A stretch of DNA of 64,000 nt. Source: Torymus aiolomorphi (lineage: Eukaryota; Arthropoda; Insecta; Hymenoptera; Torymidae). The notes under the pieces are model-generated. The model had not been told where the DNA came from and made no database searches. It was given only the letters and a program-made list of their open reading frames with translations. The translations under genes and the position numbers were made by a program. This document shows positions 11,556 to 21,699 of the stretch, in pieces. The stretch lies in assembly GCA_036365515.1 (NCBI GenBank), contig CM070877.1:57527475-57591474 (forward strand), given 5' to 3'. Every line of letters begins with the position of its first letter. Within the stretch, counting starts at the first letter, position 1.

Positions 11556-12674
11556 TGTAACGGGGTACAGTTACGGAGAGGGTATTAATTCCTCTCAGGG
11601 GTTCGCGGGGTAATATACTGGTGTATTCTACGCCAAGGCAACTCACCGTTGTAGAATCACCTGTAGTCCGGCAGAAGCGCCTCGGCCCAGGTTCCGAACC
11701 TGCGAGCCCTGCTTCTATTGTAGAAAGCCTAGGCCGCCTTCCCCTAGAACCGGCGCTGCGCTCCGCCGCTGCTGCCAACTTCTACCCGCGAACTACCGGC
11801 TGCTCGCTAAAACCTAGCGTTACCAGCGCAGCCGGCTTTTCCCGCGTACAACGCCGCTCGGTCTAACCTCTCGAGCGGCTATTGAGATACTTACTGCCGC
11901 TACCGATGTTCCTCTAGGAGGCGATGCCTGCGACTAGCTGCAGCTGCTGAAAAGGGTAGAGGGCGGTATTCGAGAAATCATGCATAGGTTAAGGCGCACT
12001 CAATAATTACTCGTGACTCGACTATTTAAGATAAAATTAAAGTTCTATTGAATAAAAGATAATCGCGCTAAGGGGCGGGAACCCGGACAATATATTCAAC
12101 AAGTATTCACCGACAGGCCGAGACTTTAAGTTACACACGCACGCGGCCGCCGAGACGCGGCGGCGACAAGGTTCGCTCGCGACGACTCAAAAGTCAAACA
12201 CGACTTACTCGGGGCTGGCCAGCCATCGCCGTTCCTCGGCGCAACAGTAGCTTGCTCTCTCTCGCTCTCTCGCTTGCTGCTTATCGGGGCGGGGATGAAC
12301 GTGCCTCCTATCCCCGGCCTTTTTATCGCTGTTGCTCTCTCTCTCTCTCTCTCTCTCGCTCCCACTCCTCCCAGTGGTGGCGGCGTGGTCACGTGGTTGG
12401 CTGCGGCTGTGGAGGCACGAGGAACGCACGCACTCTCGCGAAGTCAAAACAAGGCGCGAAGGTCACTTTCGACGACTTGTTGCGTGTCACGGCGGTCTAC
12501 AACATCGCCTCTCGTTCCCGCTCACAGCGGCGCGGCGGCTTCGTCTTCTTCTCCGTCTACTCGGCGCTTGTTCCGCGTGGCGCTCTGCCGATCACGATAC
12601 GTGCAAGCGCGCGAGATTCAAGTCTCGCGACGCAGTATACGTGATCCTCTTACCATATATCGGCGCCCGTCACA
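11556..12674 (-). repeat. Gypsy-A 3' LTR
   Basis: Near-identical to the LTR at 25585-26746. The CT microsatellite is about 23 nt here (12335-12357) against about 85 nt in the other LTR. TGTAAC lies at the left edge and GTCACA at the right edge. ORFs inside it are by-products of GC-rich and CT-rich sequence. Confidence 0.93.
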
Positions 12675-12685
12675 CCCCCCACCTA
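12675..12685 (-). other. Gypsy-A polypurine tract
   Basis: On the minus strand AGGTGGGGGG abuts the 3' LTR start TGTGACGGG. This is the expected position and composition of the plus-strand priming site. Gypsy-B has GGGAGGGGGG at the equivalent place. Confidence 0.85.
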
Positions 12686-12818
12686 GATTCGGCGTACTCT
12701 GGACGCTGCATCGATCAGGAAGGAGATAGTGCGCTGATGGATGAAATGAAACGCGGACGACTGGTTTTGGGTGAGTGTCTTTATTGGACCTACTATATTA
12801 TGGCGAGGTGCCATACAT

Positions 12819-13677
12819 TCACTTCTTCTTGGGAGGGTGGTTGGCCCGGCCTGGGCACCTGCGCGCCCCTCTCGGGGTGGCCCTGCCGCAGACCGAGCAG
12901 TACCAGGGAGGTGGCAGTGGCAGCTGGTCGACTGGATCACCCATGGCTCCGGCCAGCTGCTCCTCCCGGCGGCGTGCCTACTCCAGGCGCGCCCGGACCT
13001 CCGCGAAGGCCTGCTCCTCGGCCAGACGCTAAGCCTGGGCCGACTGCAGCTCCTCGGCCAGGCGCCGGCTTTGGGCCGCCTGCCGTAGCTCCTCCGCGGC
13101 TGGCCGACTCTGGGCCTCCCGGCGCTCCGCCCGCCAGGTAGCGGTGTGCTCCAGCTCCGCTTTCTTGGCCTCGACCATGCGCCGCCACCTGGTGGCCTGC
13201 TCCGGCAGGGCGGGGTGGGCGTTGCACCACCCCTCAAAGTCGGCGGAGGTGGCGTCGCGGGCACTTTGGGCGGCCTGATCGCGGTCACGGGCTCGCTCCA
13301 GGGTCGTCTCCATCTCTGCCCATGTGGTTGGGGGGGCGGGCGTCGTCCTCGCCCGTCTGGGTGGCGCGCTCGCAGGTGGCCACTCGCGGCCAGCCGAGCG
13401 GGATGGGTTCCGCGGGAGGGCGACGGAGCTCGTCCCGGACCGAGGAGATTGGGACCCCCGGGCTTGCGCGACCAGCTTCCGCTTGCCCGTCGTCCTACTC
13501 CTCCATCACGGGGCGCTCCCAGCCCGCCTCCTCGTCGCGCTCCCGCTCCTGCGCGAGCTGCTTCTCGCGCAGGACGTGCAGGGCGGCCTCGATCATCCCA
13601 TGGGCCGTGGCCCCCAGGTCCATACACATGAGGGCGGCGAGGACCTCTCCAAAGGTCTCCTCTGGGATTTCCAACAT
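12819..13677 (-). pseudogene. Gypsy-A third ORF: coiled-coil protein with C-terminal zinc-ribbon-like motif
   Basis: This frame starts with MLEIPEETFGEVLAALMCMD at 13677 and ends at 12819, in the position where some LTR elements carry env. It is rich in Ala, Glu, Arg and Gln with heptad-like runs (for example RRLAEELQSA and QAFAEVRARLE), as expected of a coiled coil. It ends with WYCSVCGRATPRGARRCPGR then a basic KKK, a CxxC plus Cys motif. I see no signal peptide, transmembrane segment or other Env feature. Breaks: TAG after PVMEE (about 13495), a frameshift near 13325, TAG after LQSAQA (13026) and TAG after RARLE. A nucleic-acid-binding accessory protein is possible but unproven. Confidence 0.6.
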
Positions 13678-13710
13678 CTGGAACAGAGAAAGAGGAAATC
13701 TAGTCAGGTC
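13678..13710 (-). promoter_or_regulatory. Splice-acceptor-like sequence directly before the third ORF
   Basis: On the minus strand a CTGAC branch-point-like motif is followed about 20 nt later by TTTCCTCTTTCTCTGTTCCA and G, immediately before ATG at 13677. The pyrimidine tract plus CAG is a strong 3' splice-site match. It suggests the third ORF is read from a spliced subgenomic RNA. Confidence 0.6.
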
Positions 13711-13783
13711 GGGGTGTTGGTGCTTTGGACGTCGCAGGCTCGCTGTGGTTTCCCACCGGCCGCGACGTAGGAAGGCGGAAAGG

Positions 13784-14770
13784 TCAAGTGCCTTTCCGAG
13801 GGCGCCCGCGTCCTCGCTGCGGTTGAGATGGGACGGATAGGGCCACCGGAGCGGGCCAGAGTGGGCCTACTACCACTTCTCGGGCTCCCGGAGGCCTTCC
13901 GCGTTCTCTCGGCGGGCGAGCCGAGGCAGGCGCTTGATTGGGTACGGATGGGACCGACGGATTTGGCCCGAGTGGGTCTACTACCACTGCTCGGGCTCTC
14001 GCGGGTCTTCCGCGTCCCCTCCGTGGAAGAGATGAGGCGGGTGGTACCACCGGTGTCTGCTCGAGTGGGTCTACTACCACTGCTCGAGCTCCTGGGGGCC
14101 TCCCGCGTCTCCTCGGAAGCGTTTCGTCCAAGAGGGCGTCGCCAGAGGGCTCGCTCATTGGCGCGGCCTCCATGTCGACCGGCCCTTCCGGCTCGTCGGG
14201 TTCTGGCGGAGCAGAGTGGTAACTTTTCAGCTGTTCCGCGGCCACCACCTCTTCTACCTCACCGCCGGCGCCTACCAATCTGTAGGTGTTAGGTCCAAGG
14301 GTATCCGTAATCCAATACGGACCTTCGAACTTCGGCGCGCGCGTGCAACTCTGGAAGGGCCTCTATTCGCTTCTTCCAGTGAGCCAACCTTTCTTCTTGA
14401 GCCGGGGCGTCTGCTGCTATCTCTTGCATCCTCCGTTGCGTGCCAGGAGGTTCTGGCTGTCTCCCATCGAGCATTAGGGCCGGGCTCATCCCGGTAGAAC
14501 TTTGCTCCGCCATATTCATGGCGAAGAGAAGTTCTGGATGCTTCTCCTCCCATGTACTATGCCGCTCCTTAAGATAGGACGCGACCATCGTTTTTAGGGT
14601 ACGGTTGGCTCGTTCTACGGGGTTAGCCTGAGGGTGATAGGGGGGAGTGTGGGAGTGATGCACACCGCGCTCCCGCAGCAAGTCTTCCACGGCATGGTTC
14701 TTAAACTCTGTGCCGTTGTCAGACAGGAAAACTTCCGGGCAACCGAATCGAAGAAAGATCTTCCGACTCA
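13784..14770 (-). pseudogene. Gypsy-A integrase, C-terminal half with GPY/F module and AT-hook tail
   Basis: The catalytic core continues from the insertion junction with FLSDNGTEF (second catalytic Asp) and HTPPYHPQANPVERANR (catalytic Glu). After a frameshift near 14340 comes KFEGPYWITDTLGPNTYRL, a GPY/F module. Then follows an acidic linker and a tail containing RRRGRPPGAR, RRGRGRPARAR, RERGRPPGAR and RGRGRPRKGT (tail residues about 56-65, 86-96, 124-133 and 155-164 of the 14278 frame), ending at 13784. RGRP cores flanked by basic residues are classic AT-hooks, which bind the minor groove of AT-rich DNA. Integrase would act in the pre-integration complex in the nucleus. Confidence 0.85.
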
Positions 14771-15164
14771 CAAGTAATCCTACGGAAGTGTCACTCACCG
14801 ATTTTCCTGAGTCTTTGCACACGTTTTTTATACCGAAAAATATGAGACACCTTTACGTTTTTAGGTGCCCATAAAGAGTTTTAAGGTTGTGGATAGCCAA
14901 TTGTGAATTTTTATATACAAGGCAGGCCTATTAAATCTATTCACGCAAATTGTTTCAAAGGCATGGTTCAAAGGCGAAATCTGCCTTTCACCAAAGTTGA
15001 ACGGTTCAAGAAGGACAATCTGAAAATGATCTGTAATTTGACCGAAAAACAATTTTCACGGATATTTGAAGATCAAAATCTGACATTTTAAATAGGATCC
15101 CCTTTTTTATCATAATGACCTTATAAGATCATTGAATGGTCACTATCATTCTTTCTATTGTAGT

Positions 15165-16457
15165 CTACTGGAACTCGACCTCTACAAAGGTTTTATGATT
15201 TGAAGAATGAAAAGTCCATGGTCTAAAGGTGTATACATCGAGTGGTTGTATCATTCCTGTTGTACCAGCCGGAATTGTCAATATTTTCACTTGCTTATTA
15301 CAAACAATTACGTCTTGAAATTTTTTTTCAGTTTGTCCTGACCAAGAATCTAAACACAAAACGGAAGTTTCTCCAACATTAGGTAGAAAAGCTTCTTCAT
15401 ACCATTTAATTATTAAGTTTGAAGTTAATTTTCCAGATATTGAAGCAAACACAATAATATTTTCTGCTTTGTATAAATTTTTTTCTACCAATGGTCCGAA
15501 ATAACCGTTTTTTTCTTGTGTTACTATAAGTAAAGGGGATTTTAAAACTCCACTTGCAGATACAAAAGGTTGAATTGTGTAACTATGAGTAAGCGAATTT
15601 AAAGATTGCGCCAATGATTCAATTTTCAAAGTTCCCTTGAAAGACAATGTACGCCCTGCACGCATTTCCAGATTAAAACCCGACTGATCAGTATTATATA
15701 CATTATCTCTTCCTATTTGTGAAATTTCAAATTTAACTTTATCCGTGAATCGCGAAGTCTGTTCAAATAATGCTACTTTATTTTTCAAACTAGATGTAGT
15801 GACGAATTTATTAATTTTCCTTGATACAATTCGATGCTGCTGTTTAAATTTATAAATCCACTTTGAAGATGCTGTAAATAATTCATTTGATAGACCAACA
15901 TCATCTCTAGATTTAATAGTCCATCTCTTTATATCTAAATCATGAACTGGTAGAGATTTTTCTCGCGCATTTTGAAATTGTTCTAGCACATATTCAGAAA
16001 TTTTCAATAATTTGTCAAGTCTAGTTCCCCTTTGAGAAATTTGTTTCTCCCATCTCTATAATGTCTTAACATTATTGACTTTTCTAAACTTATGTTTAAC
16101 TGTAGTTAGTTTAAGACGTCCTTTACTTCCAGAACGCCAAAAATTAACAGCATTGGTTTTATAATCTAGATCTATTGGTACCAAAACTTTTTTGCTACTT
16201 TCTAAATTATTTATTACATTATAATCATCTTCAAATTCTTCTTCTATAGCACAAGCATCAGAAATGACACTTTCTTCATCAAAATTTAACGTATCATATG
16301 TTTCTATAAATAAATTATCATTTATTGCATCTTTAATTAAAGTTTCAAGCTCTAATGAAAACTGTTTTTCTTCTTTAGTAATAATTGATTGAATGTCAAA
16401 TCGAGAATCATTGAAAGCTTTTCCTAATAGCATTAAAACATTCTTAGGATTGATCAT
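15165..16457 (-). pseudogene. Pogo-like (CENP-B/DDE_1-type) transposase, one in-frame stop
   Basis: A single frame from 16457 to 15165 is broken by one TAG (16056-16058) after NNVKTL. The N-terminal part is acidic. The middle (RWEKQISQRGTRLDKLL followed by VHDLDIKRWTIKS and WIYKFKQQHRIVSRKI) looks like the paired helix-turn-helix of CENP-B/pogo proteins. The catalytic part shows YNTDQSGF, LCLDSWSGQ and PAGTTGMIQPLDVYTF, giving three Asp with 36 residues between the second and third. The last motif is diagnostic of the pogo group. About 430 codons is within the usual range. It catalyses cut-and-paste transposition when intact. Confidence 0.82.
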
Positions 16458-19019
16458 TATTGTGCAAAATATACACTTGTATCTGAAATAAATAATTTTT
16501 TTTTACACTCCGTGCGCAAAGTTCGATTTCGCACACGCTCTAATAAAAAAAGATGCCCTAGATTAAGCTTGTCACACGTCGTGTCAAAAAATAATGTTTG
16601 ATACACGAGTGAGAAAGTGGTTGTATCTTGGTGTGGCCTTTTCACCCTTGTTTCGCTCGGGCGCAAACGTCCACCAGGAGGATAAAATCACTTTTTCGCA
16701 CTTGTATCGAAAATAACTATTTCTTTAAATGCATGCATATTACAAATTAATGTAAAAAAATCGTTAAGTACTTATGTAGTATTGCTAATTAAATAATGAA
16801 GAGCAAAAATTAAAGTTGTAAACTTTAAATAATATTAAATATGAAAATTTGTAATTATTTGACAGGGTAACATTATTTATTACAACTCTGAAAAAAAATA
16901 TTTGTTATTTTACAAATGTATAATACGTTAAACTTTATTAATGAAATAATTTTGAAAATGAAGCTTATGACGGCCGTGATGTTATTAAATGTAAAAATGT
17001 ATAAGACGTTAATGATTTATAACAGTAAATTCATTTTATTTGCGCAACGTTTTGATCTTATTAATGATGATCCTTTTTAAGTAAATAAATTTGTTCGTGA
17101 AGAATATTTTTTTTAAATTAAGATATTTACCTTTAGATAAAATTTGATGAAACTTTAATTATTAAACATAGTTATTTTTAAATATTCGGAAAATATTGAT
17201 ACAATATTGGTACAATATCGATACAATATCGATATAGAATATCTATATTTTTCTTATTTATAAAAATTTACGTTATTAGAATTTTTTCTCGAAGTATTTA
17301 ATAGAATGACTTTCACCTTAAACCTAAAATTGAATGCTAATAATTCTAAATTTTCTTTGTTTTATGATTTTACTATGCAAAAATTATATTTATTGAAACT
17401 ATGCAATTTTTAGTTCCCTTAAATCATTCATATATTTATTTAGCAATAAAAGTAAATAAATAACGAAATGAGATATGTAATAAATATAATAAAAAGTTTT
17501 TATTCACCTTTCTCGTCTATTACAAAATTTTGTTGAATAACTTTGATAAACTTCTTTAACAAATTGTCAAATTATCACTGTTTCTATATTCCACATAATT
17601 GCACCACTATAGTTTTTATTGAAAAAATCATGTAAACTCAATTGAAGTAACTGCTTTCGATTTTATCTAAATAACTATTAATTGCTCTATTTTTTATTAA
17701 TGCATAGGGGAGATCGAGGCAAGTTGGCATACGGGTAGGTTGGCCCAATGCTAATATCTCGTGATTGGAGTAACAGAGGTCAAAACCTGTCAAACTGTCG
17801 ATGTTAGTCATGTACATTGGAACGAGGAATATTCGTTTTATTTTTCAGTCGAAAGTTTGAAAATTTTCTCATATACAGGAGTAAATTTTATATTCCAGAA
17901 AATTTCCAGTGATTCTTGAAAAGATTATGATTATCTATTTTTAAACGTAATTTAGGTTATAATGATTAATTATTTAATAATTTTAGCACTTTGTATTATT
18001 TTCATATTTAAATTTTCAATATTATTAGCATAATTTTTAAATTAAAATGTACCCGTGTTACAAAAAAAATAAATAAAGAAAATGTAGAAAGTGGTCTAAC
18101 TATAGCACCGGTCTCTCCTACATTCAAAAGCTTAGGAATAAAAAAAAATCAAATGTGGTATTGTTTTTATTTTATTATTCAACAAAAATTTTGCAATACT
18201 AAATGAACTTCTTTTTATTGAAAGTGAATTATTTGTTTGGTAAAGAAATTAAAGAAAACTAAAAAATATGTGCAAATACGAGTAGGGCAACAATCGTCTA
18301 TATTACGTTATAAATGGATAATATACGATTCAGGAATAATAGATTTTACTAATCTTAAAATGCAATTATTTAATCTAAAAAAAATATTAATTGCAATAGT
18401 AGTAATAATTCGTTATTGAATCGAATGCTCAACTGCAAAACATTGGAATAAGAAAAATATTCACTTGTTATATCTTTCTAGTACTTATCAAATAAAGTAG
18501 TACATCACGTAATAATTATTACCATTATTATCATTTCATTATCATTACTATAAACACAAACATCTGGTGATGAGAACAATAGTTTATAGAATCTGCCTTT
18601 ACTTCTCTTACCAATAATAATACATTGAAAATGATCTTTTCTTCAACTGTTTTAGTTATGAATTAAATTCAAGAAACAACTTTTTTTGGTGTGTATTTGT
18701 TTATAACAATTATGAACAATTATGGATTAATAAAAAGTCCTATTCGATTTATAATTTAAGTCTTTTATACTACCTAACAATGCAAAAAATTTCAGGATTT
18801 TACATAAAAAAAGAAAAAAAGAAAAAAAAAGGTGCTAATATATTGGCTCCTGTGACTGCAAGGGTAACCATGTACCTAAAATAGATTTTATGGGTCGCAT
18901 ATCAGTCTAAAATCATTAATATTATCCAAAATTTACGTGTCATATTCAATTTGGTAGAATAGATAAAATAACTTAAAGATGTTTATTATTATTGGGCTAT
19001 ATGGTATATGAGTAAATCG
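16458..19019. other. Non-coding interior of the pogo-like transposon
   Basis: Strongly AT-rich with no credible ORF. Near 16500-16680 there are short stretches with CGCACACG/GTGCGCAAAG motifs like those seen at 33.9-35.0 kb and 48.6 kb. Around 17705-18130 a segment of higher GC (for example AGTTGGCATACGGG) may be a further old insertion, but I cannot define its ends. Confidence 0.4.
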
Positions 19020-19580
19020 GATTTACTAAATTCATAATTTTGTGACCCTTTTCGAGTTTCAAAATTTCTTTTCCGAGCACACCTATGAGACACGTTTTTT
19101 GGCACATTACACCTTATATTATAAGAAGAAATTATGGGTGGATCCATTTTTTTGCTGCATTTCATTTTTCTTATGGGAATTTAACATGGGAAAAATGGAC
19201 GAAAAGTGCGGTCCTTGTTGATTAACCAATAGCAAGCTATGAAAGTGGCCAACAAACATTCCACAAAAGACGATTACAGTAAAAAAAGAGCTTTAATTTG
19301 AGATGAGAATCGTTAAAATCGGTCAATTCGGCGCCAAGTTACGTGCATTTGAAAATCGCTAAAAATAATCAAAAATCATTGAATTACGTGGATTCGGGAA
19401 AAATCGCTCATTTTCCTCAGCAAAATATGGATTGCACCCAAAAGTTTTCGATTGGACAACGTTTTTTCCTTATAATATAAGGTGTAATGTGCCAGAAAAA
19501 ACATGTCTCATAGGTGTGCTAAAAAAAAAAATTTTTTTTGGAACACGAAAAGGGTTACGAAGTTATGGATTTACTGATGA
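19020..19580. mobile_element. MITE nested in the pogo-like transposon
   Basis: Inverted repeats of about 110 bp: GCACACCTATGAGACAC, GGCACATTACACCTTATATT near 19077-19120 and their complements near 19466-19520, extending outward to 19020 and 19580. The interior of about 330 bp has no ORF. Confidence 0.8.
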
Positions 19581-19739
19581 TATATTCTCATTTCACGTAT
19601 AAAAATTCACGATTGTTGATTAAAACTTAAAACTCTTTATGGGCAGCTAAAAAAAATACGTGTCTCATATTTTTCGATATAGAAGCCGTATGCAAAGGCT
19701 CAGGTAAATCGGTGAGTGACACTTCCGTAGGGTTACTTG

Positions 19740-20129
19740 TCAGTTCCGCTATCACCGTCTTGGCGTTTGCTTTGCGTATGGGGAATGCCTCCACCCACCT
19801 GGTAAAGAGGTCCTGGAACACCAGGATATACTTGCAACCTTTGGAGCTTCGAGGCAACGGTCCGATAATGTCTCCAGCTACGACCTGCCAGGGTTTGTCG
19901 ATTACTCGGCGCCCCATGAGGCCGGCTGGAGCCCTTTGCTCCACCTTGAAGCGCTGGCACGTCTCGCAGTTTCGCACGTACTCCTGCGTATCCGCATAGT
20001 AGCGCGGTCAGTAATAGCGCAGCGCGACTCTGTCGAACGTCTTCTCTCTGCTGAGGTGTCCAGCGGTGGCGTCGTCGTGGCATTCCTGCAACACCTCACG
20101 ACGATGTTCTTCTGGTACTACCAGCTTCC
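19740..20129 (-). pseudogene. Gypsy-A integrase, N-terminal half
   Basis: The frame carries an HHCC zinc-binding region (HDDATAGHLSREKTF followed by CETCQRF) and the start of the core with PWQVVAGDIIGPLP (first catalytic Asp) and LFTRWVEAFPI. A TGA interrupts it after ALRYY (about 20010). The gene is then cut by the pogo-like insertion at 19739 and continues at 14770. A frameshift near 20125 separates it from RNase H. Confidence 0.85.
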
Positions 20130-21699
20130 AGGCATCGTCATCGTCGCCGAGGGTTGGTCTACTTCTGAGTTGGGGCGGTACCGATAGAGACTGCCTGCTA
20201 CGAGTTTGTAGGTGGGGTAGTCATTGGGCTGCTCTTTGACCTTGGCGCACCACTCCTGATACCACGTGTCCGCGGTGTCAGTGAACCACGACACCGCGGC
20301 CACTTCTAGCCCATCCTCATCCTCATACATACGAGAGAGGGCGTCTGCCACGTGGTTCAAGGCGCCTTTGCGGTGTTTGACGGTGAACTTGTGGCCTTGC
20401 AGCTCCAATGCCCAACGAGCCAACCTGCTCGTGGGGTTTTCAGTTGGCAGAGCCACCGCAAGCTGCTGTGGTCTGTCACTACCTTAAACTCGTAGCACTC
20501 GATGTATGGGCGAAACTTTTGGATGGCCCATACTACCGCGAGGCACTCTCGCTCGGTAACGCTATAATTCCGTTCCGCCGATGTGAGCACACGGCTCGCG
20601 AACTCAATCACCCTCTCCTGCCCTTCTAACTCTTGAAGTAGCACTGCGCCTAGACCCACATCACTCGCATCCGTCTGCACGATGTAGAACCCCTCGGGAT
20701 GAGGTCGGTGCAGCACCGGAACGGTCATCACCATCGCTCTCAGCTGATCGAAAGCGTGCTGCTGCTCTTCGAGCCACTCATACTTTTGGTTTTTCTTAGT
20801 CAGATTCGTGAGCGGCTCAGCGATGGTGGCGTAGTTCTGTATGAACTTCCGATACCACGAGGTGGTGCCTAGGAACCTCCGCAGTGCCTTCAGGTTCTGG
20901 GGCACCGGGTAATCCCTAATTGGTTCGATCTTGGCCGGGTTCGGCCTCGTGCCGTCCCGGTTAACCAAGAAATCCAGGTATGATACCTCTGGCTTGCAGA
21001 AAACGCACTTATCTGCATTAAGCGTCAATCCAGCGGCTGCTAGCCGTTCTAGCACCAATCGGAGGCACTCCTTATGCTTGTCGAATGGCTCGGCGACAAT
21101 TATAATGTCGTCGAGGTAGGCATAGACATACGGCTCTAGCTCGGGCCCGAGCACCTGGTCTATGAGCCGCTGGAAGGTGGCGGGCGCGTTTATAAGCCCG
21201 TACGGCATCCGCCGGAATTGGTATAACCCCATCCCGGGGACCGTAAAGGCTGTTATGGGTCGCGCTTCTGCCGCCAGAGGTATCTGGTGGTACGCACTCT
21301 TAAGGTCGAGCGTGAAGATGAACTTCGCCTTCCTCAACTTCCGTAGAATATCCTGCATATTCGGAAGGGGATAGGCGTCTGGTTCCGTGACTGCGTTCAC
21401 CTTGCGCAGGTCTTCACAGAACCGCCGTGTTCCGTCACTCTTCCGGATCATCACAATGTGGCTCGACCAACCACTTGGAGAGGGCTCGATCATGCCCTTT
21501 TCGAGCATCTCCTTTACTTGGCGCTGCATCTCTTCTTGCACCTTGCCCGAGACTGGATAGTGCTTTTGCTTGATTGGTCGAGTGTCCCGCCGAGTGATCT
21601 CATGCTCCACGCCCTTTACGCATCCTAAGCCTGGCGGAAGCTTGCTTAGGATAGCGTCTACCATTTCCTTCAGCTCCGCCCGCTGAAGGTCCGTAGCGT
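20130..21699 (-). pseudogene. Gypsy-A reverse transcriptase and RNase H
   Basis: RT motifs in order: SHIVMIRKSDGTRRFCEDLR, LDLKSAYHQI, YGLINAPATFQRL, and the catalytic YLDD box in YVYAYLDDIIIVAEPF, followed by RFLGTTSWYRKFI. RNase H follows with IVQTDASDVGLGAV, SVTERECLAVVWAIQKFR and VVTDHSSLRWL. A frameshift near 20440 moves the end of RNase H (LNHVADALSRM) into another frame. RT copies the genomic RNA in the particle; RNase H removes the template. Motif order and the RNase H-integrase linkage are Gypsy-type. Confidence 0.93.

Larger units (their letters stand above)
14771..19739 (-). mobile_element. Pogo-like DNA transposon inserted in Gypsy-A integrase
   Basis: Terminal inverted repeats of roughly 110 bp start CAAGTAAYCCTACGGAAGTG at 14771 and, complemented, at 19739. 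They are flanked by TCA on both sides (14768-14770 and 19740-19742). Removing the element and one TCA rejoins the integrase frame as AEL-SRKIF, which fixes the boundaries. A 3 bp TCA duplication is unusual, because pogo and other Tc1/mariner elements normally duplicate TA. The element carries one broken transposase gene, a nested MITE and about 2.5 kb of AT-rich DNA without genes. Confidence 0.85.

Noticed and set aside
12252..13141. Plus-strand ORFs rich in Ser, Leu, Pro and Arg in the Gypsy-A LTR and third-ORF region
   Set aside because: They arise from the CT run and from the strand opposite GC-rich coding sequence. The minus-strand frames have element-like motifs.
12683..13627. A 314-codon minus-strand ORF rich in Gly, Pro and Arg
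   Set aside because: It overlaps the third ORF in another frame. Its composition is what a GC-rich shadow frame gives, whereas the third ORF has a Zn motif and coiled-coil pattern.
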